IMG/VR virus record: IMGVR_UViG_3300042922_000838
Span: 1-37,152 of that record
From: a virus
DNA: 37,152 nucleotides
Direction: 5' to 3' (one strand)
Below the pieces are notes generated by a model. That model searched no databases. It saw only the letters and a program-made list of their open reading frames with translations, and was not told the DNA's origin. Positions 29,907-37,152 of this stretch are shown piece after piece. The first letter of the stretch is position 1. Every line of letters begins with the position of its first letter. The translations under genes were made by a program, and so were the position numbers.

Positions 29907-30434
29907 ATGAAGCAGTATGCAAACAAAGTTGTTGATCTTTATCCTACGATCAAAAGCAATGGTAAGTATATTGAGATAGAAGATGTAACGAGTTTTTCAA
30001 CACCTGAAGTATCTTTTGCAGATGGTGAGGTAACTGGAGCTGGTATCATGGGTACAGTAAATATACCAGACATCTATAATATGGATGCTATGGAAGCATC
30101 CATTACTGCAAAGTCATTTAGCAAAGGCGTTATAGCTGCCATTAATCCTGCAGGTGTGGATCTGAGGTTGAATTGGGCTGTTGACAATGTGAGTGGGTCA
30201 GGAGAATCTTCCTTTACCTCTTATACAGCTACTATCAAAGGAAGACCAAAGAGTATTCCGGCTACCGAGGCTACCAAAGGCGAAGGGATGGAGGTTACAG
30301 TTCCTATTGCTACCAGCTATTATAAGCTTGTAATGGACGGTCAAGTGCTTCATGAGCTTGATCCTCTGAATAATAAGCTGGTGATTAACGGAGTTGATTA
30401 TGCAAAGAAATTAAACTACGCACTTAACAAATAA
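29907..30434 (+). CDS. Major tail tube protein
   Basis: This 175-residue protein has GAGIMGTVNIPDIYNMDAME near residue 46 and ends NNKLVINGVDYAKKLNYALNK, both characteristic of the P2 FII/contractile tube family. Hexameric rings stack inside the sheath to form the DNA conduit. GAGGAGGTATAAGGCG, over the sheath stop codon, is the ribosome site. Confidence 0.93.
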   Translation: MKQYANKVVDLYPTIKSNGKYIEIEDVTSFSTPEVSFADGEVTGAGIMGTVNIPDIYNMDAMEASITAKSFSKGVIAAINPAGVDLRLNWAVDNVSGSGESSFTSYTATIKGRPKSIPATEATKGEGMEVTVPIATSYYKLVMDGQVLHELDPLNNKLVINGVDYAKKLNYALNK

Positions 30435-30458
30435 TATTCGATAATATGGAGGTTAGTT

Positions 30459-30860
30459 ATGAATGAAGAAAATGAGTTATTAGAGCCGGTAGAGATATTA
30501 GATCCGGTAGAGGATGAGAAAGACACAAATGAAGATACCGATGAAGAGAAAGCGTCCGGGTCCCTTACTTTATCAAAACCATTCGATGTCAATGGTGAGA
30601 CGATCACTAAGATTGATTATGATCTTGAAGCAGTAAAGCCGATCCAATATATCAATCTAATTAAAAAATTAAGTAAAAAAGAAGAAATATCCGTTCCTGA
30701 ACTTAACATAAATGTTCAGATCGGATATTTTTCTTTAGCTTCTGGAATTCCTGTTTCTGACCTGAAGCGAATGCCTAGTACGAAGGATTTTTCAGTTGCA
30801 TGCTCTAAGGTGCGAAGTTTTTTGTTAGGTGCATCGGATACGGAGAGTACGGAGGAGTAA
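30459..30860 (+). CDS. Tail assembly chaperone (P2 gpE-like), short form
   Basis: This 133-residue protein has a long acidic N-terminus followed by a compact domain (GSLTLSKPFDVNGETITKID; ISVPELNINVQIGYFSLASG), the pattern of P2 gpE. It lies between tube and tape measure, where all tailed phages encode chaperones that coat the tape measure. A slippery TTTTTTG near the end allows a longer frameshifted form. Confidence 0.87.
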   Translation: MNEENELLEPVEILDPVEDEKDTNEDTDEEKASGSLTLSKPFDVNGETITKIDYDLEAVKPIQYINLIKKLSKKEEISVPELNINVQIGYFSLASGIPVSDLKRMPSTKDFSVACSKVRSFLLGASDTESTEE

Positions 30861-31036
30861 ATTTCGTTAAGACCGTTGCAGGAACTATCACTATGGACAC
30901 ATCAACCGATTATATGACTGCGCTTGATATGCCGATTGGCTTGTTTTTGGATTGCTATAACACGTTAGTTATGATATCTGAAAAGCGAGATGAAGAGCTA
31001 AAACGAAGTATTGATTCGGTCAAAAACAAGAAATAA
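30459..31036 (+). CDS. Tail assembly chaperone E+E', made by programmed -1 frameshift
   Basis: At 30818-30824 the zero-frame codons read T TTT TTG, the canonical slippery heptamer also used by P2. The -1 frame is open from before this site to a TAA at 31034-31036. It adds about 70 residues (YMTALDMPIGLFLDCYNTLV near the end) and gives a product of about 192 residues. The extension helps bind the tape measure. No good ribosome site precedes an independent start in this frame. Confidence 0.85.
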
Positions 31037-31048
31037 GGTGGTGTATAT

Positions 31049-33313
31049 TTGGCAAAAGGAAAAGAATTCAGTACGAATATAACTCTACGTGGTAAAGTTG
31101 ATCCTAGTCTCAATAAAGCATTTCAGGATACTAAATCTAAAGCTGGTATTGCAGCAAGAGCAATAAGTAAGAGCTTATCAAAAAATATGACTGATGGCAC
31201 CAGAATAGCTACTAAGGCAATGACAAAATCATTGAAATCAGTAGCTATTGGTGCCGTAAAGATATTCGGAGCGATCAAAGCGATTGCGAGGCTTAAGGAT
31301 TATGCATCTGAGACAATTACAGCGGCGAAGGCACAACTGGAAGTTCAAACGAAGTTATCTTCTGTACTTGAGAATGTTAAATCAATTCAGATCAGAGGTC
31401 CTAATGCAGCTGCTGAGGCTGCAAAGGAACTACAAAATGTCGCAGATGCTCTTGAAAAAACAGGTGTAATAGGGTCTGATGTTGCTATAGCTGGTATGCA
31501 ACAATTAGCTACCTATCAGCTATCCGAGAAAGAAATATCTGTTTTATCAGGAGGTATGGCTGATTTATTAGCTCAGCAAAAAGGTTTGAATGCTTCTCAA
31601 GGTGATGCTGTATCAATAGGTAATTTGATTGGTAAGGCTATGTCTGGTAATGTTGGAGCACTATCAAAAGTTGGTATTACTTTTACCGAAGTACAGGCTA
31701 AAGCTATAAAAACAGGTGATGCAACATTACGAGCTGCTACAATAGCTGAGGTATTGAAGGACAATGTTGGCGGTGTTAATAAAGCCTTAGGCGATACAGA
31801 TCAAGGACAGCTATTACAGGCACAGAACACCTTCGACGAAATAAAAGAGGAAATCGGATACTTTCTTTTACCTCTTTTGAACAAATTCGTCAAAGGTGTT
31901 TTACCTTATGTAAAAACTGGTCTCGAAAAGCTAAAGGGAGTCCTTGATAAACTTAGCCCGATTATCGGGAAGATATTAACCAATGGATTTGAACGGTTTT
32001 CCACAATTTTACCAATCATCATGGACGTAATCTCTGACATACTACCTATATTAACTCAATTTATTTCGCCTATGGGTGGATTGAAGCAGCTGTTACCAGT
32101 GATCATAAGTGCAATTCAGATGTTGGTTCCGGTAATAAAATCACTCGTTCCAACAATTATTAGTCTCATACATAAGGTGATGCCTGTATTACTCACCATT
32201 TTTCAGAATTTAATACCTTTAATTGCGAGTATCGTGAAAGAAATAGCTCCGTTGGTTATAACATTGATGGATGCATTAATACCGGCATTTGAAATTCTGA
32301 TTCCGCCGGTAATTGATATTATATCAAATGTCTTACCCGTGCTTATTTCAATGTTCAAAATGATCACTCCAATTATCGTTAAGCTTACGTCTCAGATTTC
32401 TCCTCTGGTTAAGGTTATCGCTGGGGCATTATTGCCGGCATTTCAATCTCTAATGCCTCCGATCATGAGTTTAATTAAGGTTGTTTTACCTGTTTTAATG
32501 AAGCTGTTCAATTCGGTATTCTCAGTTATACAATCGTTGGCACCAGTTCTTTCAGTATTAGCTCAGATTATTTCGGCTGTGTTAGGCAATGCAATTAAAA
32601 CCATAATACCAATCATTCAAGGAATACTTGGACATTTCACAAATATCATGAATATCCTCAAAGCAGTTATTGATTTTGTGGTGAACGTATTCACTGGTAA
32701 TTGGGAAGGTGCTTGGGAAAATGTAAAGAGCATATTTGCCGGTATTTTCACTGGATTATCAGACGTAGTGAAAGCTCCTTTGAACTTGGTAATTGGTCTG
32801 GTAAACATGGCTATAAGTGGTATCAATGGGCTTACAAGCGTTATTAGTAAAATACCAGGTGTAGATATTGGTGAAATTCCTCAAATACCTTATCTTGCAA
32901 AAGGTGCAACGGTAACAGCTCCTACACTTGCCATGATAGGCGAAGGTAAAGTGCCTGAGACAGTGGTACCTCATAATAATACCAAGAGATCTAGAGCATT
33001 ACTAGCCGAGGCTGCAAGGGGTGTTGGTATGAAAACCAATGAAACTCCAATTCTTTCAATCGTCAATAGTATAAATCGCTCTCTTTCTTATTTTGCTAAC
33101 TATATCAGTAGCATGAATAAGAAAAAGCCGGCTCATGGTGATGGCGATACGACAAATAATAGTAATAGCAAAGTATATCATTTCTATTATTCTCCTGTTG
33201 TCACTGCGAAAGATGCATCCGGTGTTAAAGAAGTACTTGAGGATGAATTTGAGAAGTTCAAAGCCTTCGTTAAGCAGCTGAAGGATGAAGAAGGAAGAGA
33301 GGTGTTTGCTTAG
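31049..33313 (+). CDS. Tape measure protein
   Basis: This 754-residue protein sets tail length. The N-terminal 250 residues are helical, rich in Ala/Lys/Ser. The central part (about 260-520) has repeated hydrophobic segments with a Pro every 20-25 residues (IIPIIQG, LIPPVIDIISNVLPVLIS, SPLVKVIAGALLPAFQS), typical of tape measures that cross the membrane on DNA ejection. The C-terminal end is charged. The start is TTG at 31049 with AAGGTGGTG upstream. It overlaps the next start by one base. Confidence 0.93.
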   Translation: MAKGKEFSTNITLRGKVDPSLNKAFQDTKSKAGIAARAISKSLSKNMTDGTRIATKAMTKSLKSVAIGAVKIFGAIKAIARLKDYASETITAAKAQLEVQTKLSSVLENVKSIQIRGPNAAAEAAKELQNVADALEKTGVIGSDVAIAGMQQLATYQLSEKEISVLSGGMADLLAQQKGLNASQGDAVSIGNLIGKAMSGNVGALSKVGITFTEVQAKAIKTGDATLRAATIAEVLKDNVGGVNKALGDTDQGQLLQAQNTFDEIKEEIGYFLLPLLNKFVKGVLPYVKTGLEKLKGVLDKLSPIIGKILTNGFERFSTILPIIMDVISDILPILTQFISPMGGLKQLLPVIISAIQMLVPVIKSLVPTIISLIHKVMPVLLTIFQNLIPLIASIVKEIAPLVITLMDALIPAFEILIPPVIDIISNVLPVLISMFKMITPIIVKLTSQISPLVKVIAGALLPAFQSLMPPIMSLIKVVLPVLMKLFNSVFSVIQSLAPVLSVLAQIISAVLGNAIKTIIPIIQGILGHFTNIMNILKAVIDFVVNVFTGNWEGAWENVKSIFAGIFTGLSDVVKAPLNLVIGLVNMAISGINGLTSVISKIPGVDIGEIPQIPYLAKGATVTAPTLAMIGEGKVPETVVPHNNTKRSRALLAEAARGVGMKTNETPILSIVNSINRSLSYFANYISSMNKKKPAHGDGDTTNNSNSKVYHFYYSPVVTAKDASGVKEVLEDEFEKFKAFVKQLKDEEGREVFA

Positions 33314-33513
33314 TGAGTGAGTACACAGCAATTCAGGGCGATACATGGGACCTGATCTCATTCAAATACTATGGTAGCGAATATCATATATCTGAGTTAA
33401 TGCTTGCAAATCCTGATCAAGTGGATGTAGTAGTATTTGATGGTGGCGAGAAACTGAAAATACCTGCAATAAGTTTTACGGATACATCATTACTTGCTCC
33501 ATGGAGGCGATAA
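33313..33513 (+). CDS. Tail protein X (LysM-like)
   Basis: This 66-residue protein reads AIQGDTWDLISFKYYGSEYH, ISELMLANPD and GEKLKIP, the P2 X / LysM-like fold that joins tube and baseplate hub. The GTG start overlaps the tape-measure stop by one base, with GAGAGGTG upstream. Confidence 0.9.
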   Translation: MSEYTAIQGDTWDLISFKYYGSEYHISELMLANPDQVDVVVFDGGEKLKIPAISFTDTSLLAPWRR

Positions 33514-33514
33514 T

Positions 33515-34444
33515 ATGGCTCATAAAGTAATTATTAAGGATGTAGATATTTCAATATCTAATCAATCCATTCGAACAAGTAAATATACAGATTATGCTGG
33601 AGGGCATGCAGATGTCCTCCAGATCGTTTTTAATGACACTTTTGATCAATGGAGAAAATGGGATCTTGCGAAAAACGATAAGATAAGAATTATAACCGAT
33701 AAAATTGATACTGGAGATATGTATGCAAGCAATATCAAACTTGACTTTGGTATGTATACCATAAGAGCATTATCTACTCCTGCGAAGTCGCTGAATGAAT
33801 TATCCGGTATTCGTGAGAATATCAATTTATCTGAGGTTTTAAGTGAAATCAGTAGGGAGTTAGGCTTTGAATTGGTCATTTATAATATTACAGATTACCG
33901 ATACTTGTATTTGGAGAGAGTTCATCTTAATCCATTCGCATACTTAGAAGAGATACTTCAGAAAGAAGGATATCTCCAGAAAATATTTAATAATAAGTTA
34001 ATCGTGTATTCTGAAAAGACACTCGAACAAATAGAACCTTTAGTCAAAGTTGCTTACGAGGATTTTATTAATCCTCCAAGCCTTAACACATCGGATGCGG
34101 AATTATTGGCATCGGTAGAAAATATCTATCAAAGTCGAGACGGTGTTATTAAAAGCAAAGTATTGTCTGGGCTTAACGGTAGAAATAGAACATTTCACTT
34201 TCCTGTGGATAGCATTGGTGAGGGAGAGCGGTTTTGTAAAAATATCATGAGATATTTTAATAAGAATGAGTACAACGGCTCCGGGACCATATCTGGAAGT
34301 AGTATCACTGCAGGAATTACAATAGATTTGGATGGTGATTTCTCTGAGTGGAAGGGTAAGAACTTTGTATATGAAGTTATCCATGATCTCATTTATGATC
34401 GACAAACCATCAAATTCAGAAAGCCAATTATGGGTGATTATTAA
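33515..34444 (+). CDS. Baseplate hub protein (gpD / late control D family)
   Basis: This 309-residue protein has a beta-rich N-terminus (FNDTFDQWRKWDLAKNDKIR), the FAYLEEILQKEGYLQKIFNN segment near residue 147, and a C-terminal barrel. The plan fits the P2 D/T4 gp27 hub at the centre of the baseplate. GGAGGCG lies just before the ATG at 33515; an in-frame start at 33494 lies before this site. Confidence 0.87.
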   Translation: MAHKVIIKDVDISISNQSIRTSKYTDYAGGHADVLQIVFNDTFDQWRKWDLAKNDKIRIITDKIDTGDMYASNIKLDFGMYTIRALSTPAKSLNELSGIRENINLSEVLSEISRELGFELVIYNITDYRYLYLERVHLNPFAYLEEILQKEGYLQKIFNNKLIVYSEKTLEQIEPLVKVAYEDFINPPSLNTSDAELLASVENIYQSRDGVIKSKVLSGLNGRNRTFHFPVDSIGEGERFCKNIMRYFNKNEYNGSGTISGSSITAGITIDLDGDFSEWKGKNFVYEVIHDLIYDRQTIKFRKPIMGDY

Positions 34445-34638
34445 TGGTAAAGCTTGGTAAGGTTGCTGTAATTGAAGGAAGTAAAGCGAAAATTGTATAT
34501 GAAGATATTAATCAAATGACACCTTTGATTGACATAGCATCACATGTAGTAGGATTACAGGTAGATAAAACTGTAGTAGTAGCTATTTTTGATGATAACA
34601 ATCTACGAAATGGTGTAGTGATAGGAGTGATAGAATAA
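34444..34638 (+). CDS. Small baseplate/spike protein (OB-fold-like)
   Basis: This 64-residue beta-rich protein (MVKLGKVAVIEGSKAKIVYE; KTVVVAIFDDNNLRNGVVIG) has the size and pattern of the oligomer-binding barrel at the base of P2 V-type spikes, but lacks the long beta-helix. It overlaps both neighbours by one base, so hub, this protein and the next are translated together. Confidence 0.72.
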   Translation: MVKLGKVAVIEGSKAKIVYEDINQMTPLIDIASHVVGLQVDKTVVVAIFDDNNLRNGVVIGVIE

Positions 34639-35069
34639 TGAAAATTGGAACCTTTGGACCCAAAGTATTTACTGTAACCGATAAGATTATTAATACCTTT
34701 AAAAATCTGGCCAGATCTTCAGGCTACAATGTCGATGAAGAGGACAACGGAACAGGTAAGCCAAAACTAAAAAAGAAATCACCATCTTTAGAAGCACTGT
34801 CTTTTGATATAGAATTGAGATCTGATTCCGCCGATGTAAGAAAAGAGATTGAGAGCTGGATTGGTCTTCAAGGTGAATCATATTACTTTTTGGTTGGTAG
34901 AGAGAAAGTTGGATCAAATCAATGGATGCTAACTAATGTTGATGCATCCAATATTGAATTTCTTCCTGGTGGAAAGATAAAGAAGGCATCATTAAGTCTC
35001 AGTCTCAAAGAGAATCCCATTACTACTAAGAATAGTACTGCAAAATCCACAAGAAATGCAAAGGGTTAG
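34638..35069 (+). CDS. Phage tail protein, gpU-like
   Basis: This 143-residue protein reads IGTFGPKVFTVTDKIINTFK at the start, then SLEALSFDIELRSDSADVRK and SWIGLQGESYYFLVG. This fits the P2 U/minor tail fold (a beta domain with a helix pair). In P2-like phages U is next to D. The C-terminus is a Lys/Asn/Thr-rich tail. The call is by pattern and place. Confidence 0.62.
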   Translation: MKIGTFGPKVFTVTDKIINTFKNLARSSGYNVDEEDNGTGKPKLKKKSPSLEALSFDIELRSDSADVRKEIESWIGLQGESYYFLVGREKVGSNQWMLTNVDASNIEFLPGGKIKKASLSLSLKENPITTKNSTAKSTRNAKG

Positions 35070-35077
35070 GTGATGAT

Positions 35078-35359
35078 ATGTTTCAATGGGGCAATACATC
35101 TTCAGAACAGGAACGCATTGCTAAAAATGTAACTAATTTATTGAATATTAGAAAGAATGAAGTATGTTTTGACAGAGGATTAGGAGTTAATATAAATCTC
35201 CTTGATAAGACACAAAGTACGATTAACTCAAAGTTAATAACTGATATTGTTGACATGATTTCAGATAAGGAGCCAAGGGCAGATTTAAACTTTAATGATC
35301 TCATTGATCTAAATGAGAACGGTGAATATACATATAAGGCGGTGATAGGTATTGTATGA
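35078..35359 (+). CDS. Baseplate wedge protein (gp25/P2 W-like)
   Basis: This 93-residue protein has ERIAKNVTNLLNIRKNEVCF, RGLGVNINLLD and KEPRADLNFNDLIDL, matching the gp25-like fold with its R-G-x-G turn and late acidic helix. It connects sheath and wedge. It overlaps gene J by 8 bases. Confidence 0.88.
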   Translation: MFQWGNTSSEQERIAKNVTNLLNIRKNEVCFDRGLGVNINLLDKTQSTINSKLITDIVDMISDKEPRADLNFNDLIDLNENGEYTYKAVIGIV

Positions 35360-36455
35360 TTTTATTAATTTCGATGAAAGTGCAGTATTGGAAGAGGCGA
35401 TAGTTAAATATGAAGAGGCAACGAATACGATGCTTTTTGCCGGTGATGAGCGAAGAATTCTACTTAATTCTTTCATGTATATAGCTGCCGTGATCGCTGC
35501 TAAAGGAAATTATTTAGCAAATCAGTATTTTGCTCAAACAGCTATTTTTCCTTACCTCGGTTATATTGGTGAGGGTAGATCAGTAATACAATTAGGAGCC
35601 GGTAAATCTCTTGTAACGATGAGATTTAGCATGTCCTCTGTAAAAGCATTTGATATAGAAGTACCTTCTGGAACAAGAGTTACACCAGATGGTACTCATT
35701 TTTTTGCCACCAAAGGAAAACTTACACTCGTGCAAGGCACATTAAGTATTGATATACCATGTGAAGCAACTGTTCCCGGTAAAGCTCATGACGGTTTCAC
35801 ACCTGGTTCAATAAATACCTTGGTAGATAATATCCCTTATATCTCAAATGTTACTAATATTGATACAAGCTCAGGTGGATCAGAAGTTGAAGATATTGAA
35901 GATTATCGGGAAAGGATTATGCTGAAGCCTTATGGTTATAATACAGCAGGTTCTGAAGCTGCTTATATCTTCCTTGTCAAAACAGCTGACAGTTCAATAG
36001 GAAGCGTTACAGTAAAGAACGAGCCGGCTAGCATACTTATTACTATTTTGCATAAAGATGGTTCAATACCGAGTGATCTTGTGGTTCAGAGAGTTTCGGA
36101 TGCTCTTGACGCTAAGACTGTTCGACCGCTTGCTGATCAGGTAACTGTTCAGAAGCCAACTGTAATCCCTTATAGCATTTCACTTTCCTATACAATCAGT
36201 GAAGATGATGCACAGAATATGGTTGAAATCAACTCCAAAGTTATAGCAGCAATCAGCGAATATGTGACGTATCAAGGAACTGAGATCGGTAGATCAATTA
36301 ATCCAGATCTTTTGAAGAAATTCGTATTAAATGCTGGAGCATATACAGTGAGTATTACAAGTCCTATATTTACTGAAGTAAATAAACAATCTATTGCTCA
36401 GATCAATGGGAATCCTGTGGTCACATATGATGGGATTTATGAGGAGGCAATATGA
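35352..36455 (+). CDS. Baseplate J-like protein
   Basis: This 367-residue protein has family hallmarks: FAGDERRILLNSFMYIAAVI near residue 29, LGYIGEGR then the beta domain with VPSGTRVTPDGTHFFATKG near 113, and VEDIEDYRERIMLKPYGYNT near 180. It forms the baseplate wedge core. The start is TTG at 35352, within the gp25-like gene and in good coupling distance; no nearer ATG fits. Confidence 0.93.
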   Translation: MYDFINFDESAVLEEAIVKYEEATNTMLFAGDERRILLNSFMYIAAVIAAKGNYLANQYFAQTAIFPYLGYIGEGRSVIQLGAGKSLVTMRFSMSSVKAFDIEVPSGTRVTPDGTHFFATKGKLTLVQGTLSIDIPCEATVPGKAHDGFTPGSINTLVDNIPYISNVTNIDTSSGGSEVEDIEDYRERIMLKPYGYNTAGSEAAYIFLVKTADSSIGSVTVKNEPASILITILHKDGSIPSDLVVQRVSDALDAKTVRPLADQVTVQKPTVIPYSISLSYTISEDDAQNMVEINSKVIAAISEYVTYQGTEIGRSINPDLLKKFVLNAGAYTVSITSPIFTEVNKQSIAQINGNPVVTYDGIYEEAI

Positions 36456-37012
36456 AGTTAAATAATATTAGTATGTTAGATATCATTCCTCCTTACATGC
36501 AAGAAGATACAACGGTAATAGGACTCTGTGCAGCAGCTAATCACATTTTCAAGAGATTATTTGAAGCAATACAAAAAATTGACTTTTATCAAAACTTAAA
36601 TCTGCTTAATGAGGCTGACTTGGACTATATTGCGAAAATCAGAAACATTATCTGGTATGACAAAAGCAGTACGAAGGATGTAAAGATAAATGTTATAAAA
36701 AATGCTGAGAAGGTATTCTGGAGCCTTGGAACTGTATCCGCAGTGGAGAGTGTGGTGGAGGATATAATAGGTGAATGCGATATCATGGAATGGTTTCAAT
36801 ATGGTGGTGATCCATATCATTTCAAAATCGTCACTGATAATCCACTGATTACCGGAGATGCTGTAAGTACATTTAACTCAATTATCCAGCATGTTAAGAG
36901 AAAGAGCGCAATTCTCGATGTAGTTGAGATATCACTTGCTGCACAAATGATATTAAATTTAGGTGCAGTTCTTCATACTGGTGAAGTTTTAGAATTACGA
37001 CAGGAGGGATGA
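36452..37012 (+). CDS. Tail protein I-like
   Basis: This 186-residue protein reads LLNEADLDYIAKIRNIIWYD, then KNAEKVFWSLGTVSAVESVV, which is the P2 I pattern, and ends with a short C-terminal extension. It links wedge to fibres. The start overlaps J by 4 bases. Confidence 0.9.
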   Translation: MKLNNISMLDIIPPYMQEDTTVIGLCAAANHIFKRLFEAIQKIDFYQNLNLLNEADLDYIAKIRNIIWYDKSSTKDVKINVIKNAEKVFWSLGTVSAVESVVEDIIGECDIMEWFQYGGDPYHFKIVTDNPLITGDAVSTFNSIIQHVKRKSAILDVVEISLAAQMILNLGAVLHTGEVLELRQEG

Positions 37013-37015
37013 TAA

Positions 37016-37152
37016 ATGAGTTTTAGCACTATATTGTTTACCGATAAAGGACGAGCATTACAATCAAAGGCTCTGGCAGGTGCCAATTTGAATTTTACTA
37101 AGATTGTTATGGGTTCCGGTAACTTAGGCGGTCAATCACAAATCACTTTGTC
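37016..37152 (+). CDS. Tail fibre protein, N-terminal fragment cut by window edge
   Basis: It begins MSFSTILFTDKGRALQSKAL, then FTKIVMGSGNL, the conserved virion-attachment start of tail fibre and tail-collar proteins that follow gene I. AGGAGGGAT precedes the ATG. Only 45 residues are in view; the receptor-binding part lies outside. Confidence 0.88.
   Translation, partial: MSFSTILFTDKGRALQSKALAGANLNFTKIVMGSGNLGGQSQITL

Larger units (their letters stand above)
138..37152. mobile_element. Integrated temperate myovirus prophage (right end outside window)
   Basis: A continuous phage genome starts at the break in cotJC and runs off the right edge. It has integrase, repressor switch, replication, terminase, capsid, contractile tail and baseplate genes in the usual order. 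The head genes are lambda-like (GpA-type large terminase, B-type portal, protease with nested scaffold, gpD-like decoration, gpE-like capsid). The tail is P2/PBSX-like (sheath, tube, D, gp25, J, I). Lysogeny genes and some cargo are on the minus strand; nearly all lytic genes are on the plus strand. Lysis genes and the right attachment site are not in view, so the true length is unknown. I saw no frameshifted phage gene, so it may be functional. Confidence 0.96.

Noticed and set aside
1-37152. tRNA genes, rRNA, insertion sequences, holin and endolysin
   Set aside because: None was found on reading both strands. Lysis genes probably lie right of the window, and integration is into cotJC rather than a tRNA gene.

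Overview
This window is the left end and most of the body of a temperate contractile-tailed phage (myovirus) integrated in the chromosome of a low-GC, spore-forming Firmicute, most likely a clostridium of the Lachnospiraceae type. The host call rests on bases 3-137, which encode part of CotJC, the manganese-catalase-like spore coat protein. Its frame is cut at the codons for GTEE, and a large serine recombinase reads leftward immediately inside the junction. The phage therefore sits inside a sporulation gene, as skin-like intervening elements do. The right attachment site lies beyond the window.

Layout. (1) 159-3574, leftward lysogeny and cargo genes: serine integrase and a SIR2-domain protein, probably anti-phage. 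(2) 3784-6255, control region: five small XRE-type regulators, a leftward CI-like repressor, a divergent promoter with a GTTCC/GGAAC operator, and a 35-codon gene behind a LexA box that converges on the repressor and shares a terminator with it. (3) 6298-11513, plasmid-like maintenance and replication operon: eight 10-bp iterons, TubR-like protein, TubZ tubulin/FtsZ-family GTPase (a TubZRC type III partition system), a replisome organizer with an iteron-type origin inside its gene, a PAPS-reductase-family protein and several unknowns. (4) 11640-13351: RinA/ArpU-like late regulator, a leftward SOS-controlled small gene, and small phage proteins. (5) 13387-19536, accessory islands with their own promoters and terminators: RES-domain protein, zinc-ribbon protein, tyrosine recombinase behind a four-copy 12-bp repeat and a leader hairpin, two membrane proteins, and HicAB. 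(6) 19680-26946, lambda-like head genes: Nu1-like and GpA-like terminase, portal, ClpP-type protease with a nested scaffold, decoration protein, major capsid protein. (7) 26949-37152, connector then P2/PBSX-like contractile tail: sheath, tube, chaperone with -1 frameshift, tape measure, LysM-like X, hub D, spike, U-like, gp25-like, J, I, and the start of the fibre. Holin and lysin are not in view.

How it works together (inference): in lysogeny the CI-like repressor, which has no LexA-type autoprotease domain, holds the rightward promoter. DNA damage would derepress the LexA-box promoter beside it, making the 35-residue peptide a candidate antirepressor. A second LexA-box promoter at 12769-12797 fires leftward, and its only visible terminator lies beyond the RinA-like gene, so SOS could also produce antisense RNA to the late regulator. 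TubZRC plus an iteron origin in an integrated prophage suggests that the excised circle can be maintained as a plasmid, either in the lytic cycle or after excision from cotJC.

All family calls are from reading the translations; no database search was run.
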